Assembly (NCBI RefSeq): GCF_014696065.1
Contig: NZ_JACJPL010000002.1
Span: 1 to 64,000, forward strand
Reading direction: 5' to 3'
Length of the DNA stretch: 64,000 nt
Origin: Leptolyngbya sp. FACHB-261
Lineage (GTDB): Bacteria; Cyanobacteriota; Cyanobacteriia; FACHB-261
A program made the translations under genes and the position numbers. The notes under the pieces are model-generated. The model worked only from the letters and a program-made list of their open reading frames with translations. It was not told the origin of the DNA and searched no databases. Positions 53,462 to 62,371 of this stretch are shown piece after piece; the first letter of the stretch is position 1, and the number at the start of each line of letters is the position of its first letter.

Positions 53462-53845
53462 ATGAGCCGTCATCTTATTTCCTCCGGTTCACCTTTCGAG
53501 CGAGATATTGGTTATTCCAGAGCTGTTGTAGATGGCGACTGGGTCTTCGTTTCAGGTACGACCGGTTTTGATTACGGCACAATGATCATCTCTGAAGATG
53601 TGGTGGAACAAGCAGAACAATGCCTTAAAAACATTGATGCGGCATTGGCAGAAGCAGGCTGCGCTTTAAAGGACATTGTGCGCGTGCGTTACATTCTGCC
53701 CAATCGAGAAGATTTTGAGCCTTGCTGGCCGGTGCTGCGTCAATATCTGGGAGAGATTCGCCCAGCGGCAACCATGATTGCTGCTGGGCTTTCAGACCCT
53801 CGAATGCGAATTGAAATAGAAGTGACCGCACGTCGTCAAAGCTAG
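53462..53845 (+). CDS. RidA family protein
   Basis: 127 residues from the ATG at 53462 (MSRHLISSGSPFERDIGYSR). The Rid fold is evident: VSGTTGFDYGTMIISEDVVE, VEQAEQCLKNIDAALAEAG, IVRVRYILPNREDFEPCW and RPAATMIAAGLSDPRMRIEI. Rid proteins hydrolyse reactive enamines/imines from PLP enzymes; the Arg that RidA needs is seen in MRIEIEV, but this sequence falls in a Rid subgroup without a proven deaminase. Confidence 0.87.
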   Translation: MSRHLISSGSPFERDIGYSRAVVDGDWVFVSGTTGFDYGTMIISEDVVEQAEQCLKNIDAALAEAGCALKDIVRVRYILPNREDFEPCWPVLRQYLGEIRPAATMIAAGLSDPRMRIEIEVTARRQS

Positions 53846-53907
53846 CTCTAGTGCATTGGATAGTGTGAGATTGTGTTGAGATTTTCATGTGGACCCTACA
53901 TCGGAAC

Positions 53908-54885
53908 TCACTGAGTCTGAAAGATGTTTTGAACCATTGGTTTAGCCAGCCCAGCCGCTGCCTGGTCGAGCGCTGTCACCTCGTTTTCGTCTAGCTGCCA
54001 GCCCAGCGCCCCTAGATTCTCCTTGGCCTGTTCTACAGTCTTCGCGCCTGGGATTGGCATCGTTCCCTTAGCGATACACCAGTTAATGGCAATCTGCGAC
54101 AGGGTCTTATTTCTCGACTTAGAAATTTCTTGTAAGCAGCCCAAAAGCGGGCTCATTCCTGGCAAGAGTTGCCTGAATAACAGACCGCGAATTCCCTTGG
54201 GCCAGGGGCCTTGCGGCGAATATTTTCCAGTGAGCAGACCCAGTGCCAGAGGACTGTAGGCAATCAACCGGATGCCGAGTTCATCACACACCTGCTTGAG
54301 GTCCAATTGGGTGACAGGATAGGTCGAGAGGAGTGAATATTGGACCTGAAGGGTAGCAATGGGAACGCCGCGCTGAGCCAGTTTTTGATGCACCCATTTC
54401 AGCCGTTGGGGTCCATAGTTAGACAGGCCCACACCCTTGACTAGCCCTTGCTCATAGAGGTCCGCCAGACCCTCCAAAAGCGCGCCCTCTTGCCAGGGAG
54501 CATAGTTGGCAGTAGACCAGTGCATCTGCACCAAATCGACTCTCCCTAGTCTTTGAGCAGAAGCTTGACCTGCTGATACCATCGACCGGCGACTCCAACG
54601 CCAGGGGTAAGCCGCTAGCTTGGTTGCTAGACAAACCTTTTCTTGATTTGGCCCTAGATACCCTTTGGCGAAACGTCCCAACAGCAGTTCGCTGCGCCCA
54701 TTCAACTTGCCAGTGCCGTAGGAATCGCCGGTATCAAACAGAGTCACGCCGCTTTCTACACACAGGTTGAAGACTGCTTGCAACTGGTCATCCATGCTTT
54801 CGTCATAACCCCAGAGCAGGCGATTGCCCCAAGCCCAGGTTCCACAGCCCATCGTTGGCAGAAAAAGGTTTTGACTCGTCTTCAT
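53908..54885 (-). CDS. Aldo/keto reductase
   Basis: 325 residues, AKR barrel. Catalytic tetrad by position: Asp and Tyr in LFDTGDSYGTGKLNGRSELL, Lys in VCLATKLAAYPWRW, His in VQMHWSTANYAPW. The NADPH-binding C-terminal segment reads PIPGAKTVEQAKENL. It begins with the conserved-looking LFLPTMGCGTWAWGN, as in plant and cyanobacterial chloroplast-type AKRs. Substrate not known. It converges on ridA. Confidence 0.9.
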   Translation of the reverse strand: MKTSQNLFLPTMGCGTWAWGNRLLWGYDESMDDQLQAVFNLCVESGVTLFDTGDSYGTGKLNGRSELLLGRFAKGYLGPNQEKVCLATKLAAYPWRWSRRSMVSAGQASAQRLGRVDLVQMHWSTANYAPWQEGALLEGLADLYEQGLVKGVGLSNYGPQRLKWVHQKLAQRGVPIATLQVQYSLLSTYPVTQLDLKQVCDELGIRLIAYSPLALGLLTGKYSPQGPWPKGIRGLLFRQLLPGMSPLLGCLQEISKSRNKTLSQIAINWCIAKGTMPIPGAKTVEQAKENLGALGWQLDENEVTALDQAAAGLAKPMVQNIFQTQ

Positions 54886-55321
54886 CTTGGCGTCCTGTCA
54901 GTCTCCTCAGAGCAGCATATTAGACGGGCCGAAGTTTGAACCGGGATGTTCTTAGAACTGCCCAGTTGACTCCAGCCCTAAGTCCTATCAAGATGTCTAA
55001 CACCAACTCACTTTTTAAGCGCCACACATACCCCTCCCAACCTCCCCTTGGCAAGGGGAGGAGCCGCAGGCGATGGAGTTTTGATGGGTAGCTCTCAGTT
55101 AGAGAAGCGGTATTAATTGCTTGGTCTAAATCGCTTGGTCTAACACCTCAATTTGCACCTTCTGCGCACAGGAACCATCAACCCACCCAACTCGTCACCT
55201 GTGAGCGATGAAACAAAGTGCTGATTTCGAAAGTGCTCAACACACTTTTTTAAAGTGCAGAACGTATTCAAGCCAAGGGTGCCATGCCTAGCTTCAGCTC
55301 AGATTCAATAGGGCAGTGCCT
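54886..55321. other. Spacer holding a palindromic dispersed repeat
   Basis: About 435 bases between divergent genes. The repeat copy at 55031-55097 is listed separately. GCTTGGTCTAA occurs twice near 55120-55142. The rest contains the promoters of the AKR (minus) and of the small membrane protein (plus); nothing else is recognised. Confidence 0.5.
55031..55097. repeat. Dispersed palindromic repeat, copy 1
   Basis: CCTCCCCTTGGCAAGGGGAGG is a near-perfect palindrome and is followed by AGCCGCAGGCGATGGAGTTT, then TAGCTCTCAGTTAGAGAA. The same order (CCTCCCCTT.AGGGGAGG, AGCCGTAGGCGGTGGGGTT, TAGCTCTCAATAAGAGAA) appears at 58549-58620. The shared length is about 70 bases; differences are scattered. 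Confidence 0.8.
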
Positions 55322-55738
55322 ATGTCTTCTCGTTCAATTCCGCGTTTTCTTACCGTGAGTTTTGTCTGCTCCTTGTTGCTTTTGGCAGCGGCTGTAGTCT
55401 TTGCCTATCTAGCTTCACCGCTCCGGGATTCAACCTTCCAGGCCAACAGTGCCAACGCCGGTACATTAACGCCCTGGTTGCAAGGGATGGGCGAGGAAGA
55501 TTGGCTGCTGGGCGCAACCGTTCTGGCGACGCTGCTAGCAACCAATCTCACTCTCGTTCTCTACCAGTGGAAACCCTTCCAGATCGCCAATCTATCTAGC
55601 TACTGGCAACAGGGGTGGCCTAGAGGAGCAGCTCAGTTTATGGGCTGCATACTCTGGTTGGCAATCTGGGCTTTGCTCCTGGGTGGCTTCTGGTTTGGGC
55701 TTTTCGTGTATTTACTAAACCAATGGTTACTGGACTAG
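55322..55738 (+). CDS. Small membrane protein
   Basis: 138 residues from the ATG at 55322; a GTG two codons upstream is equally possible. Three hydrophobic segments: FLTVSFVCSLLLLAAAVVFA, LLGATVLATLLATNLTLVLY, and GCILWLAIWALLLGGFWFGL. The order of helices and WLLD end suggest an integral membrane protein of unknown function. Convergent with the carotenoid-desaturase-like gene (4 bases apart). Confidence 0.7.
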   Translation: MSSRSIPRFLTVSFVCSLLLLAAAVVFAYLASPLRDSTFQANSANAGTLTPWLQGMGEEDWLLGATVLATLLATNLTLVLYQWKPFQIANLSSYWQQGWPRGAAQFMGCILWLAIWALLLGGFWFGLFVYLLNQWLLD

Positions 55739-55741
55739 CAG

Positions 55742-57304
55742 TTACCTGGCACCGACCAAAGGCCGTTGGGCTGCCGTTTTTCCCCATACGGCTTGGCCGG
55801 TGATCAGCTCCACCACATCCATGCCATTGCCAATTACACCTGGCACACTGGGATAACCCGCACTTGCGCCCACAAAGAACAGATTAGGCAACTCAGTCGC
55901 ATAGCCCAACCGATTCAAACCCACCTGTCTCGGAATGAGCTTAGCCCCGTAAATATTGCCCTGCGGTTGCCCCAAATAGAACTCACTCGTGGTCGGTGTG
56001 CCGTAGAGTTTCATGCGGGTGTAGGCATTCACATCTGGAATCAAATCCTGCACGCTGACCATCAGTTGCTTATAAATTTCTCGCTTCTTGGCTTTATAAG
56101 CCTTGGGATCAGTTTTGTGCAGCTGTTCAAAGGGTTCATAGGGACAAACAGTAGCAATTTCTAGAACGTGATGTCCTGCCGGTCCCATGCCCGGTTCGCT
56201 CGATTTCATGGTCGGGCAAGACAGGAAAATCCAGGGACGCTCCAGATTTCCCTCCAACTGTTGCTGATAGGCCCGGTTCAAATCACCGCCGGGGTAATAC
56301 CAGATATTCCAGTTGCCAATGCCATAGCGTTCGGGCTCAAAACGGCTGTCTAAGCCCAAGTAGATGTTGAAAGCACTGGCAGAATATTGGTAGCCGGTCA
56401 GACGTTGGCGCTCTCGCGAACTGAAAGCCCGAGGATTATTAACCAGGGAAACCGTTAACTTGGGGTCTAGGTCGCTGATGTAACCCTTGGTTGCGTAATA
56501 CTGTTGACCACCCGCCGTGAGCATTTGAACGCGGTGGTTCTCGACCTGGATATTTTCCACTGGTGTTGACAGTTTAACCACCCCACCGCCTGTGGTGATT
56601 GCTTCTACAATCGTGCCTACAAAGTGCTTGAAATGATGTTTGGGATAATAAGCCCCTTCTGAATAGTCCCAAACCAGCGAAGTATGGGTCATCAGGGCAA
56701 TCTCTTCGGGCGGCAAGGCATAATCGCCGCTCTGACCTGCTAACACCGCCTGCAATTTGGGCGATAGGCCAACCTGGTTGTACAAATCCTGCAAGGTCCA
56801 GGTGCGCTTCTGAAACAGGTCCCAGTATTTGGGCAGCTTCAACCAGTCAGTCCACTTCTGATTAAACCAACGCACTTCTCGTGCTAGCCCATGAATTTCT
56901 TGGTGGAGGTTCTGAATCGTATCGCAGTAGCGATTGATAGGCTCTGCTTCTTCAGGAAAATTGTCCAGCAAACGGGTCCGCAGCTTTTCCCAACCAAGCG
57001 GAATCTTAAAATCTGCCTCGTCTGTAATCACGCGGTCGATGCAGTCTGGATCAAGGCTATTAAAGACAACCTCGCGCTCAATGTAGTTTAGAAATTGACC
57101 AATGGTCTGATTAGGACCACATTGCGAAATGTAGTGGACATCCGCGCAGAAGCGGTACTCCCCATAGTCGAAGGTGTGACAGCAACCGCCCGGCAGGTAG
57201 TGCTTTTCCAAAACGGCAACCCGATAGCCTTGCCGGGTCAAACAGGCGGCGGCTGAGAGCCCTCCTAAACCAGCGCCTAAAATGATGTAATCAAAGGTTT
57301 TCAT
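55742..57304 (-). CDS. FAD-dependent carotenoid desaturase/retinol-saturase-like protein
   Basis: 520 residues from the ATG at 57304 (MKTFDYIILGAGLGGLSAAA); the upstream codons to 57406 look like 5' leader. The dinucleotide motif DYIILGAGLGGLSAAACLTR is at the N-terminus, YLPGGCCHTFDYGEYRFCAD follows, and GYPSVPGVIGNGMDVVELIT is the typical C-terminal FAD segment. This is the CrtI/CrtISO/RetSat superfamily. It is not phytoene desaturase of the CrtP type; isomerase or saturase roles are possible. Substrate not determinable. Confidence 0.8.
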   Translation of the reverse strand: MKTFDYIILGAGLGGLSAAACLTRQGYRVAVLEKHYLPGGCCHTFDYGEYRFCADVHYISQCGPNQTIGQFLNYIEREVVFNSLDPDCIDRVITDEADFKIPLGWEKLRTRLLDNFPEEAEPINRYCDTIQNLHQEIHGLAREVRWFNQKWTDWLKLPKYWDLFQKRTWTLQDLYNQVGLSPKLQAVLAGQSGDYALPPEEIALMTHTSLVWDYSEGAYYPKHHFKHFVGTIVEAITTGGGVVKLSTPVENIQVENHRVQMLTAGGQQYYATKGYISDLDPKLTVSLVNNPRAFSSRERQRLTGYQYSASAFNIYLGLDSRFEPERYGIGNWNIWYYPGGDLNRAYQQQLEGNLERPWIFLSCPTMKSSEPGMGPAGHHVLEIATVCPYEPFEQLHKTDPKAYKAKKREIYKQLMVSVQDLIPDVNAYTRMKLYGTPTTSEFYLGQPQGNIYGAKLIPRQVGLNRLGYATELPNLFFVGASAGYPSVPGVIGNGMDVVELITGQAVWGKTAAQRPLVGAR

Positions 57305-57968
57305 CTTAGATTCCTCCAAGAATTGAGTTACCGATTTAGACCGGCTGTCAGATGAGCCAATTTGTGTGCTGTTGTCATAGGAATATTGCAAGAGTGAGCA
57401 ATTCAAAACTCACCTTTCAATACTTTGGGATGTTAATGGGATATGAATGAGGAGCTTTGCAGAGACTAAAGCACCCAGCACTATGCGCAAAGGCTGATTT
57501 AGATGCTTAATTCGTTAACAGGAAAACGCCCAGGACATCAATATCCTTAGCCTGTATCTTTAACCTGTTCTAGGTCCAAGGGAAACCCAGATTTTTCTCA
57601 TCAAGAGACTTTAAAAGAAGAACTGGCCGCTGTGGATCGATTGTTGTAAACTAATGGACCGTGGGCTGATAGTGTGAGCTATAAATTGAAGATTTCAATT
57701 TCTACTCCACGCCATTGAGTTTATCAAACAAACAATAAATAGGTTTGATTAAAGCGAACAATCTTTGTGTTTCTCAACTTGCAGTTACAACACGAAGACT
57801 GATCGTGGTGGTGGTTACACTCAAGCTTGCCAAAGCTAATTGAGCAGGTTTCTATGTCTGTTCGGCCAGAACTTACAAAACCGCTAAAGTACGAGAGGCT
57901 AGTTTTGCAAGGTTGCAAAACTGATTGGCAAAGCTAATGGTGTGCTCAGGCTGGCTAGGAGTGATTCA
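57305..57968. other. Long intergenic region
   Basis: About 660 bases between divergent genes. Includes the leader of the flavoprotein gene (minus) and the promoter of guaD (plus). A 64-codon frame at 57724-57918 is not protein-like. I found no hairpin, repeat or RNA gene in it. Confidence 0.5.
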
Positions 57969-58445
57969 ATGACAGACTCAAACAATCCCTTTATGCAAGA
58001 GGCAATTGCGCTGTCTCTGCACAGTATGCGCACTGGCAAAGGGGGACCCTATGGAGCCGTGGTTGTGAAAGATGGCGAGATTATCGGCAGAGGCATGAAC
58101 GAGGTCACCTCCCGCCATGACCCAACCGCCCACGCGGAAATGACAGCGATTCGTGAAGCCTGCCAAAGCTTGCAATCTTGGCAACTGCTAGGCTGCGAAC
58201 TCTACACTAGTTGCGAACCCTGCCCCATGTGCATGGCCACAATCTATTGGGCAAAACTAGCTCGGGTCTACTATGCCAACACTAAAGAAGACGCCGCTCA
58301 ATTTGGCTTCAATAGCCTGTCGATCTACCAGGAACTCGCGCTGCCCATAGAGCGCCGCCAACTGCCAATGGATCAGCTCATGCAGGAGCAAGCTCTAGTT
58401 GCCTTTGAAGAGTGGCAGAACAAAGCAGACAAAGCACCGTATTAG
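57969..58445 (+). CDS. guaD: Guanine deaminase (cytidine-deaminase superfamily)
   Basis: 158 residues from the ATG at 57969 (MTDSNNPFMQEAIALSLHSM). The zinc site is HAEMTAIREA (His, catalytic Glu) and PCPMCMATIYWA (Cys pair). The C-terminal SIYQELALPIERRQLPM and FEEWQNKADK match Bacillus GuaD, which has the same length and converts guanine to xanthine and ammonia. TadA-type tRNA adenosine deaminase is less likely because of this tail. A terminator follows 6 bases after the stop. Confidence 0.87.
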   Translation: MTDSNNPFMQEAIALSLHSMRTGKGGPYGAVVVKDGEIIGRGMNEVTSRHDPTAHAEMTAIREACQSLQSWQLLGCELYTSCEPCPMCMATIYWAKLARVYYANTKEDAAQFGFNSLSIYQELALPIERRQLPMDQLMQEQALVAFEEWQNKADKAPY

Positions 58446-58451
58446 TTTGAC

Positions 58452-58508
58452 CCAGCATTACTGGCTGCCACTTCTCTAGCTCCGGCTCAGAGTAATGCTG
58501 GCTACTTT
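58452..58508 (+). terminator. Terminator after guaD
   Basis: CCAGCATTACT (58452-58462) pairs with AGTAATGCTGG (58491-58501), an 11-bp stem with a 28-base loop, followed by CTACTTTTTA. It ends the guaD transcript. Confidence 0.75.
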
Positions 58509-58548
58509 TTAATCACTTTCACTTTTTAATCACTACCCATTGCCCCCT

Positions 58549-58622
58549 CCTAACCTCCCCTTGCTAAGGGGAGGAGCCGTAGGCGGTGGGGTTCTGATTT
58601 TTAGCTCTCAATAAGAGAATTG
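58549..58622. repeat. Dispersed palindromic repeat, copy 2
   Basis: CCTCCTAACCTCCCCTTGCT followed by AAGGGGAGGAGCCGTAGGCG, GTGGGGTTCTGATTTT and TAGCTCTCAATAAGAGAA. The same layout is seen at 55031-55097. A shorter relative without the tail (CCCTTCCCTGCGAGGGAAGG) is near 19550. Confidence 0.8.
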
Positions 58623-58680
58623 ATCTAGCTCTGGTTTAGAGCCCAGATTTAGCTCTCAGATTTAGAGCTTACTAGCCCAC

Positions 58681-59109
58681 TCACTGCGCGGGATCCGCTA
58701 GCAAGTCTGCCGCCACAACATGCAGTCTGGCAACCTCTGGGTCGCGTTCTATCGCCTGGTAGTAACGTTGCTCCTGCGGCGTACCCTCTGCGGAGGAACG
58801 GATTAATTGGCGGGCGGTGGCAAGAAATCCATTCACCTGCTCCAGGGTCATCGGCTGCTTCGCTGCCAGGGTTTCATCCACTTGGGCCACAAACTGAGAC
58901 ATGGGACGCAGCCAGTTAAACCATTCGTGGCCAATCACTAGCCGAAAGAAATCGCCGGATGTAGCAATGCGACCATGAACCCGTTCGTACTGCACTCGCT
59001 CCGAATCCAGCAACGCTTTGTGGAGACGGAGAAAAGCCAAACGAACATTCTGAAGGTGCTGACGGACAATCTGGGGAGCGGGCTGGGGGGCGGGACCGGT
59101 TGAAGACAT
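58681..59109 (-). CDS. Hypothetical protein
   Basis: 142 residues, all-alpha by composition: ALLDSERVQYERVHGRIATS, FFRLVIGHEWFNWLRPMSQF, VNGFLATARQLIRSSAEGTP and YYQAIERDPEVARLHVVAAD. The His-rich GHEWFNWLRPM looks conserved. It may belong to a proteobacterial-cyanobacterial hypothetical family; function unknown. Soluble. On the same strand as the TspO-like gene, with about 130 bases between. Confidence 0.6.
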   Translation of the reverse strand: MSSTGPAPQPAPQIVRQHLQNVRLAFLRLHKALLDSERVQYERVHGRIATSGDFFRLVIGHEWFNWLRPMSQFVAQVDETLAAKQPMTLEQVNGFLATARQLIRSSAEGTPQEQRYYQAIERDPEVARLHVVAADLLADPAQ

Positions 59110-59238
59110 CGGCTAGCAAACGCGAAAAGCAGCTTTTTCATGCTGCCACAGGCGCATACTGCTATAGGAAAACCTGGGCCAGATGCAGAACTCCCCTCGT
59201 AACCTCCCCTCGCAACCTTGACTCTTAGTCTCCTGCTG

Positions 59239-60036
59239 CTAGGCGTCTAAGCTCCCAGGTCTAGATGACCTGCGACTGCGGCTAAACACTAGCAAGGCAA
59301 TCATTGCGATCGCTGCCATACCTGCCGTTAGTCGAATTGCAGGATTGTCAACCTGACGCACAGCAATCGCCACATAGGCCCAGACGAACACCAGCGTGAA
59401 CGCAACATCTGCGCGGCGAAGCGCAATCAGGCCACCAATAGCAGCGCCCACGATCAGCATGATCACCGTCCAACCTTCAGCAGAAATGCCCCAACCATTC
59501 CAACCGGAGTTGTAGAGGGCAGAGGCGACATTGACAATTGTGGCAACCGAAATCCAACCCAAATAGATGCTCAAGGGCACATACACCAGCCATCGCTGCG
59601 TTCGCGACGGGCGGCGACCCGCACCCAAGCGCAGATAAGCCCCAATCAATGGCAATAGGATGGCTAGAATTGCCACGACCGAAAGCCAGAACTGTTGCAG
59701 GGTGAAGAGATAAACCCAAATAATCTGAGCAATGCAAGCAATAATCAGCAGCGTATCCACCTGACGCAGGGTTAGATTACTGCGCTGCGCCGGAAGCAAC
59801 TGGTAGATGCCATAGCAAATCAAGCCCAGGTAGATTAAGCCCCAAATTGCAAAGGCATAGTTAGCAGGCGTAATCTGCACGCCTCGCAGAATGGTGTTGG
59901 AAATTTGACCAATATTTAGCCCTTGCGGCGGAAAGAAATTCGACAGGACGTTGACGGTCAGGGTTGCCAGGATCGCGACCAGGGTTGCAATGGGCAGTGC
60001 GAGCCCTGGCTGGGGCTCTTGCGCGGATGTTCTCAT
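59239..60036 (-). CDS. TspO/MBR-related multi-pass membrane protein
   Basis: 265 residues with about eight predicted helices. The TspO landmarks PANYAFAIWGLIYLGLICYG (P-x-x-x-F-x-x-W-G-x-x-Y) and YVPLSIYLGWISVATIVNVA are present. It is longer than classical TspO (150-170 residues), with extra helices at the C-terminus (EGWTVIMLIVGAAIGGLIAL, TAGMAAIAMIALLVF), as in the long TspO-like branch. The family binds tetrapyrroles or sterols in some cases; not shown here. Confidence 0.8.
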   Translation of the reverse strand: MRTSAQEPQPGLALPIATLVAILATLTVNVLSNFFPPQGLNIGQISNTILRGVQITPANYAFAIWGLIYLGLICYGIYQLLPAQRSNLTLRQVDTLLIIACIAQIIWVYLFTLQQFWLSVVAILAILLPLIGAYLRLGAGRRPSRTQRWLVYVPLSIYLGWISVATIVNVASALYNSGWNGWGISAEGWTVIMLIVGAAIGGLIALRRADVAFTLVFVWAYVAIAVRQVDNPAIRLTAGMAAIAMIALLVFSRSRRSSRPGSLDA

Positions 60037-60147
60037 TCACGTCTCCTACAAGATGCACAATCGAATGCTGCCTTTCACCTTCAGGCCCATCATCTCATTG
60101 CCAGTAATTCCACGCCCTAGCCCACGGCTAGGACCAGACCTCAAAAC

Positions 60148-62028
60148 TCAGCTTGTTTGTTGTCGTTGGGTGACCAGTTGCTGGTGAGCCGCGCTGAAGT
60201 CATCAGCCGTAATTTGAATCGTGCTGGGGTCGCTGTGTCCTTGCCGACGGTGACGACGAATCGCTTCCACCGCCGCCTGGTTACTTAACAGAGTGAGGTC
60301 AGCGCCGTTCCAGGCCTCAGTTTCAGCCGCCCAGTGAGCCAAGTCCACACCCGCCAAAGGCCGGTCTTGATTGTGGACCTCTAAAATCGCTAGGCGGCTG
60401 GCCTGATCTGGTAAATCAACTTTCAGTTGCAAGTCCAAACGTCCAGACCTGAGCAAGGCCGGGTCCAGCGCTTCGGGGCGGTTGGTCGCTCCCACCAGCA
60501 AGACGTTAGGGCAGTCTTGCAAACCGTCGAGTTCAGTGAGCAACTGGCCCACCACACGGTCACTCACGCCCGAGTCGCCCTGAAAACTGCCCCGAGCCGG
60601 AGCCAGGGTGTCAATTTCATCCACAAACACCACGCAGGGAGCGGCCTGCCGCGCTTTGGCGAACAAATCTCGCACTGCCTGCTCCGAGGCTCCCACCCAT
60701 TTGCTCAGCAGTTCGGGACCATTGACGGCAATGAAGTTGGCCCGAGCTTGTGCCGCAACCGCCTTGGCTAGCAGAGTTTTGCCGGTTCCCGGTGGCCCCC
60801 AGAGCAGAATGCCGCGCGGCGCTTTGGCTTTGGTGCGGTGATAGAGTTCGGGGTACAGCAAGGCCCCCTCGACCGACTCTTTCAGCGTTTGCTTGACGCT
60901 CTCTAGCCCACCAATCTCGTCCCAGGTGACTTTAGGGGCTTCAACTTCTACCGAGCGCAGAACCGCAGGCTTGATTTGCTTGAGTGCCTGGAGAAAATCG
61001 GCTTGCGTCAGGTTCAGGCCACGGGGCACTGGCCCTTGAAGGAGCGGCACCGAACGACGCAGGGCGGTATAAGCTGCCTTCTGGCAGAGGGCTTTCAGAT
61101 CGGCACCGACCATGCCCACAGAGGCATCGGCAATTGCTGCCAAGTCTACAGACTTACTCAGGGGCATTGGCTTGGTCAGAATTTTGAGAATCTCCAGCCG
61201 TCCGGCTCGGTCAGGAACACGGAACTGAATTTCTCGGTCAAACCGCCCTGGTCGCCGCAGGGCTGCGTCGAGGTGCTCGGGTCGGTTGGTTGCTGCCAAC
61301 ACAATCACGCCTTTGGTGCGGGCAAAGCCATCCATTAAGCTCAACAGCTGAGCCACTACCCGCTTCTCGACTTCGCCTTCTACTTGGCTGCGGTCGGGGG
61401 CCAAACTATCAATTTCGTCGATGAAGATGATACAGGGAGCAGAGCGCGCCGCTTTCTCAAACAGACTCCGCAGGCGCGACTCAGCTTCGCCGTAGAACTT
61501 ACCGATGATTTCCGGTCCGACAATGGCGATGTAGTTAACGTCTAAATCTTGAGCCAGAGCTCGGGCGGTTAGAGTTTTGCCGGTCCCCGGTGGCCCCACT
61601 AAAAGCACCCCGGAGGTAGGCTCCAGGCCAAACATCGTGAGCAGATCGGGACGCTTGAGCGGCAGCTCGACCAGTTCCCGCAGTTCTTGCAGAACCTCGG
61701 CTAAACCGCCCACCCCTTCCAAGGAAACCGCTGGCGTACTGCCCGGTGGTGGGGGCGTGACAATTACCTCATCAGTCGCAGCGGCAGAGGTTGACTGAGG
61801 ATTGGCTTGCTGTGAATTGGCTTGCTGCGAACCGGCCCAACTAGTAGCCGTTGAAGTATTGCCGCCAGGGCTACCAGTATTGTTGCCTGCATTACTGCGG
61901 GAGTTGCGCTGCACGGGCGTCTTAAACTCTCCTAGATCCGCTCGTCCTTCTATTTCGCGAACGAAATCTAGGAAGTCGCCAACTCCCTTATCAACAAAGT
62001 CTTCAAATTCTTTAAAAAGGTCTGTCAT
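60148..62028 (-). CDS. CDC48-type double-AAA ATPase
   Basis: 626 residues with two AAA domains. D1: LLVGPPGTGKTLTARALA, FIDEIDSLAPDRSQVEGEV, and AATNRPEHLDAALRRPGRFD. D2: LLWGPPGTGKTLLAKAVAAQ, FVDEIDTLAPARGSF, and GATNRPEALDPALLRSGRLD. Both have Walker A, Walker B and the Arg-finger region. The classical N-domain of CDC48/p97 is missing; residues 1-100 are a short charged helix (FKEFEDFVDKGVGDFLDFVR) followed by a Ser/Asn/Gln-rich linker. So it is a cyanobacterial CDC48-like unfoldase with a different adaptor surface. On its own transcript. Confidence 0.9.
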   Translation of the reverse strand: MTDLFKEFEDFVDKGVGDFLDFVREIEGRADLGEFKTPVQRNSRSNAGNNTGSPGGNTSTATSWAGSQQANSQQANPQSTSAAATDEVIVTPPPPGSTPAVSLEGVGGLAEVLQELRELVELPLKRPDLLTMFGLEPTSGVLLVGPPGTGKTLTARALAQDLDVNYIAIVGPEIIGKFYGEAESRLRSLFEKAARSAPCIIFIDEIDSLAPDRSQVEGEVEKRVVAQLLSLMDGFARTKGVIVLAATNRPEHLDAALRRPGRFDREIQFRVPDRAGRLEILKILTKPMPLSKSVDLAAIADASVGMVGADLKALCQKAAYTALRRSVPLLQGPVPRGLNLTQADFLQALKQIKPAVLRSVEVEAPKVTWDEIGGLESVKQTLKESVEGALLYPELYHRTKAKAPRGILLWGPPGTGKTLLAKAVAAQARANFIAVNGPELLSKWVGASEQAVRDLFAKARQAAPCVVFVDEIDTLAPARGSFQGDSGVSDRVVGQLLTELDGLQDCPNVLLVGATNRPEALDPALLRSGRLDLQLKVDLPDQASRLAILEVHNQDRPLAGVDLAHWAAETEAWNGADLTLLSNQAAVEAIRRHRRQGHSDPSTIQITADDFSAAHQQLVTQRQQTS

Positions 62029-62371
62029 AAGTTTGTTACCGCCCGTTGCTTTAGTATAGTCACTTCAGTTCTGGGGGCCGATGATACTGTGTTAGGTCTT
62101 GTTACAAGTGCAAGCGATGCAGGCCCAAGAATACAGGCTCAAACAATAGCTAAGCAGTGCTATTTCCAGGCTATTTCTTCCGAGCTTTTCCAGGTTATTT
62201 CTGGACAGAAAGCAGTAGGCAAAAAACACAAAAGAACACACCCAAAAGAACACAAGCTTGAAGCCCCTAAAACCTAAACAGAACCTCTACCCAGAGATAG
62301 AGGTTCTAGCTCAGAAGCACCCCTCGAGGCTGCAATTCCTCAATGCTCAATCAGAGCCAATTTGACAAGTT
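62029..62371. other. Spacer with direct repeat and terminator
   Basis: About 340 bases. TTCCAGGCTATTTCT and TTCCAGGTTATTTCT occur as a near repeat about 25 bases apart (62165-62206). The inverted repeat at 62280-62307 is listed separately. Promoter of the AAA gene (minus strand) is in the left part; nothing else is recognised. Confidence 0.5.
62280..62307 (-). terminator. Terminator-like inverted repeat after the metallopeptidase gene
   Basis: AGAACCTCTA (62280-62289) pairs perfectly with TAGAGGTTCT (62298-62307). On the minus strand it is followed by GTTTAGGTTTT, which fits termination of the gene ending at 62372. Confidence 0.65.

Noticed and set aside
57724-57918. 64-codon minus-strand frame with several Cys and His
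   Set aside because: Looks like a zinc finger by chance; no start context, no conserved spacing.
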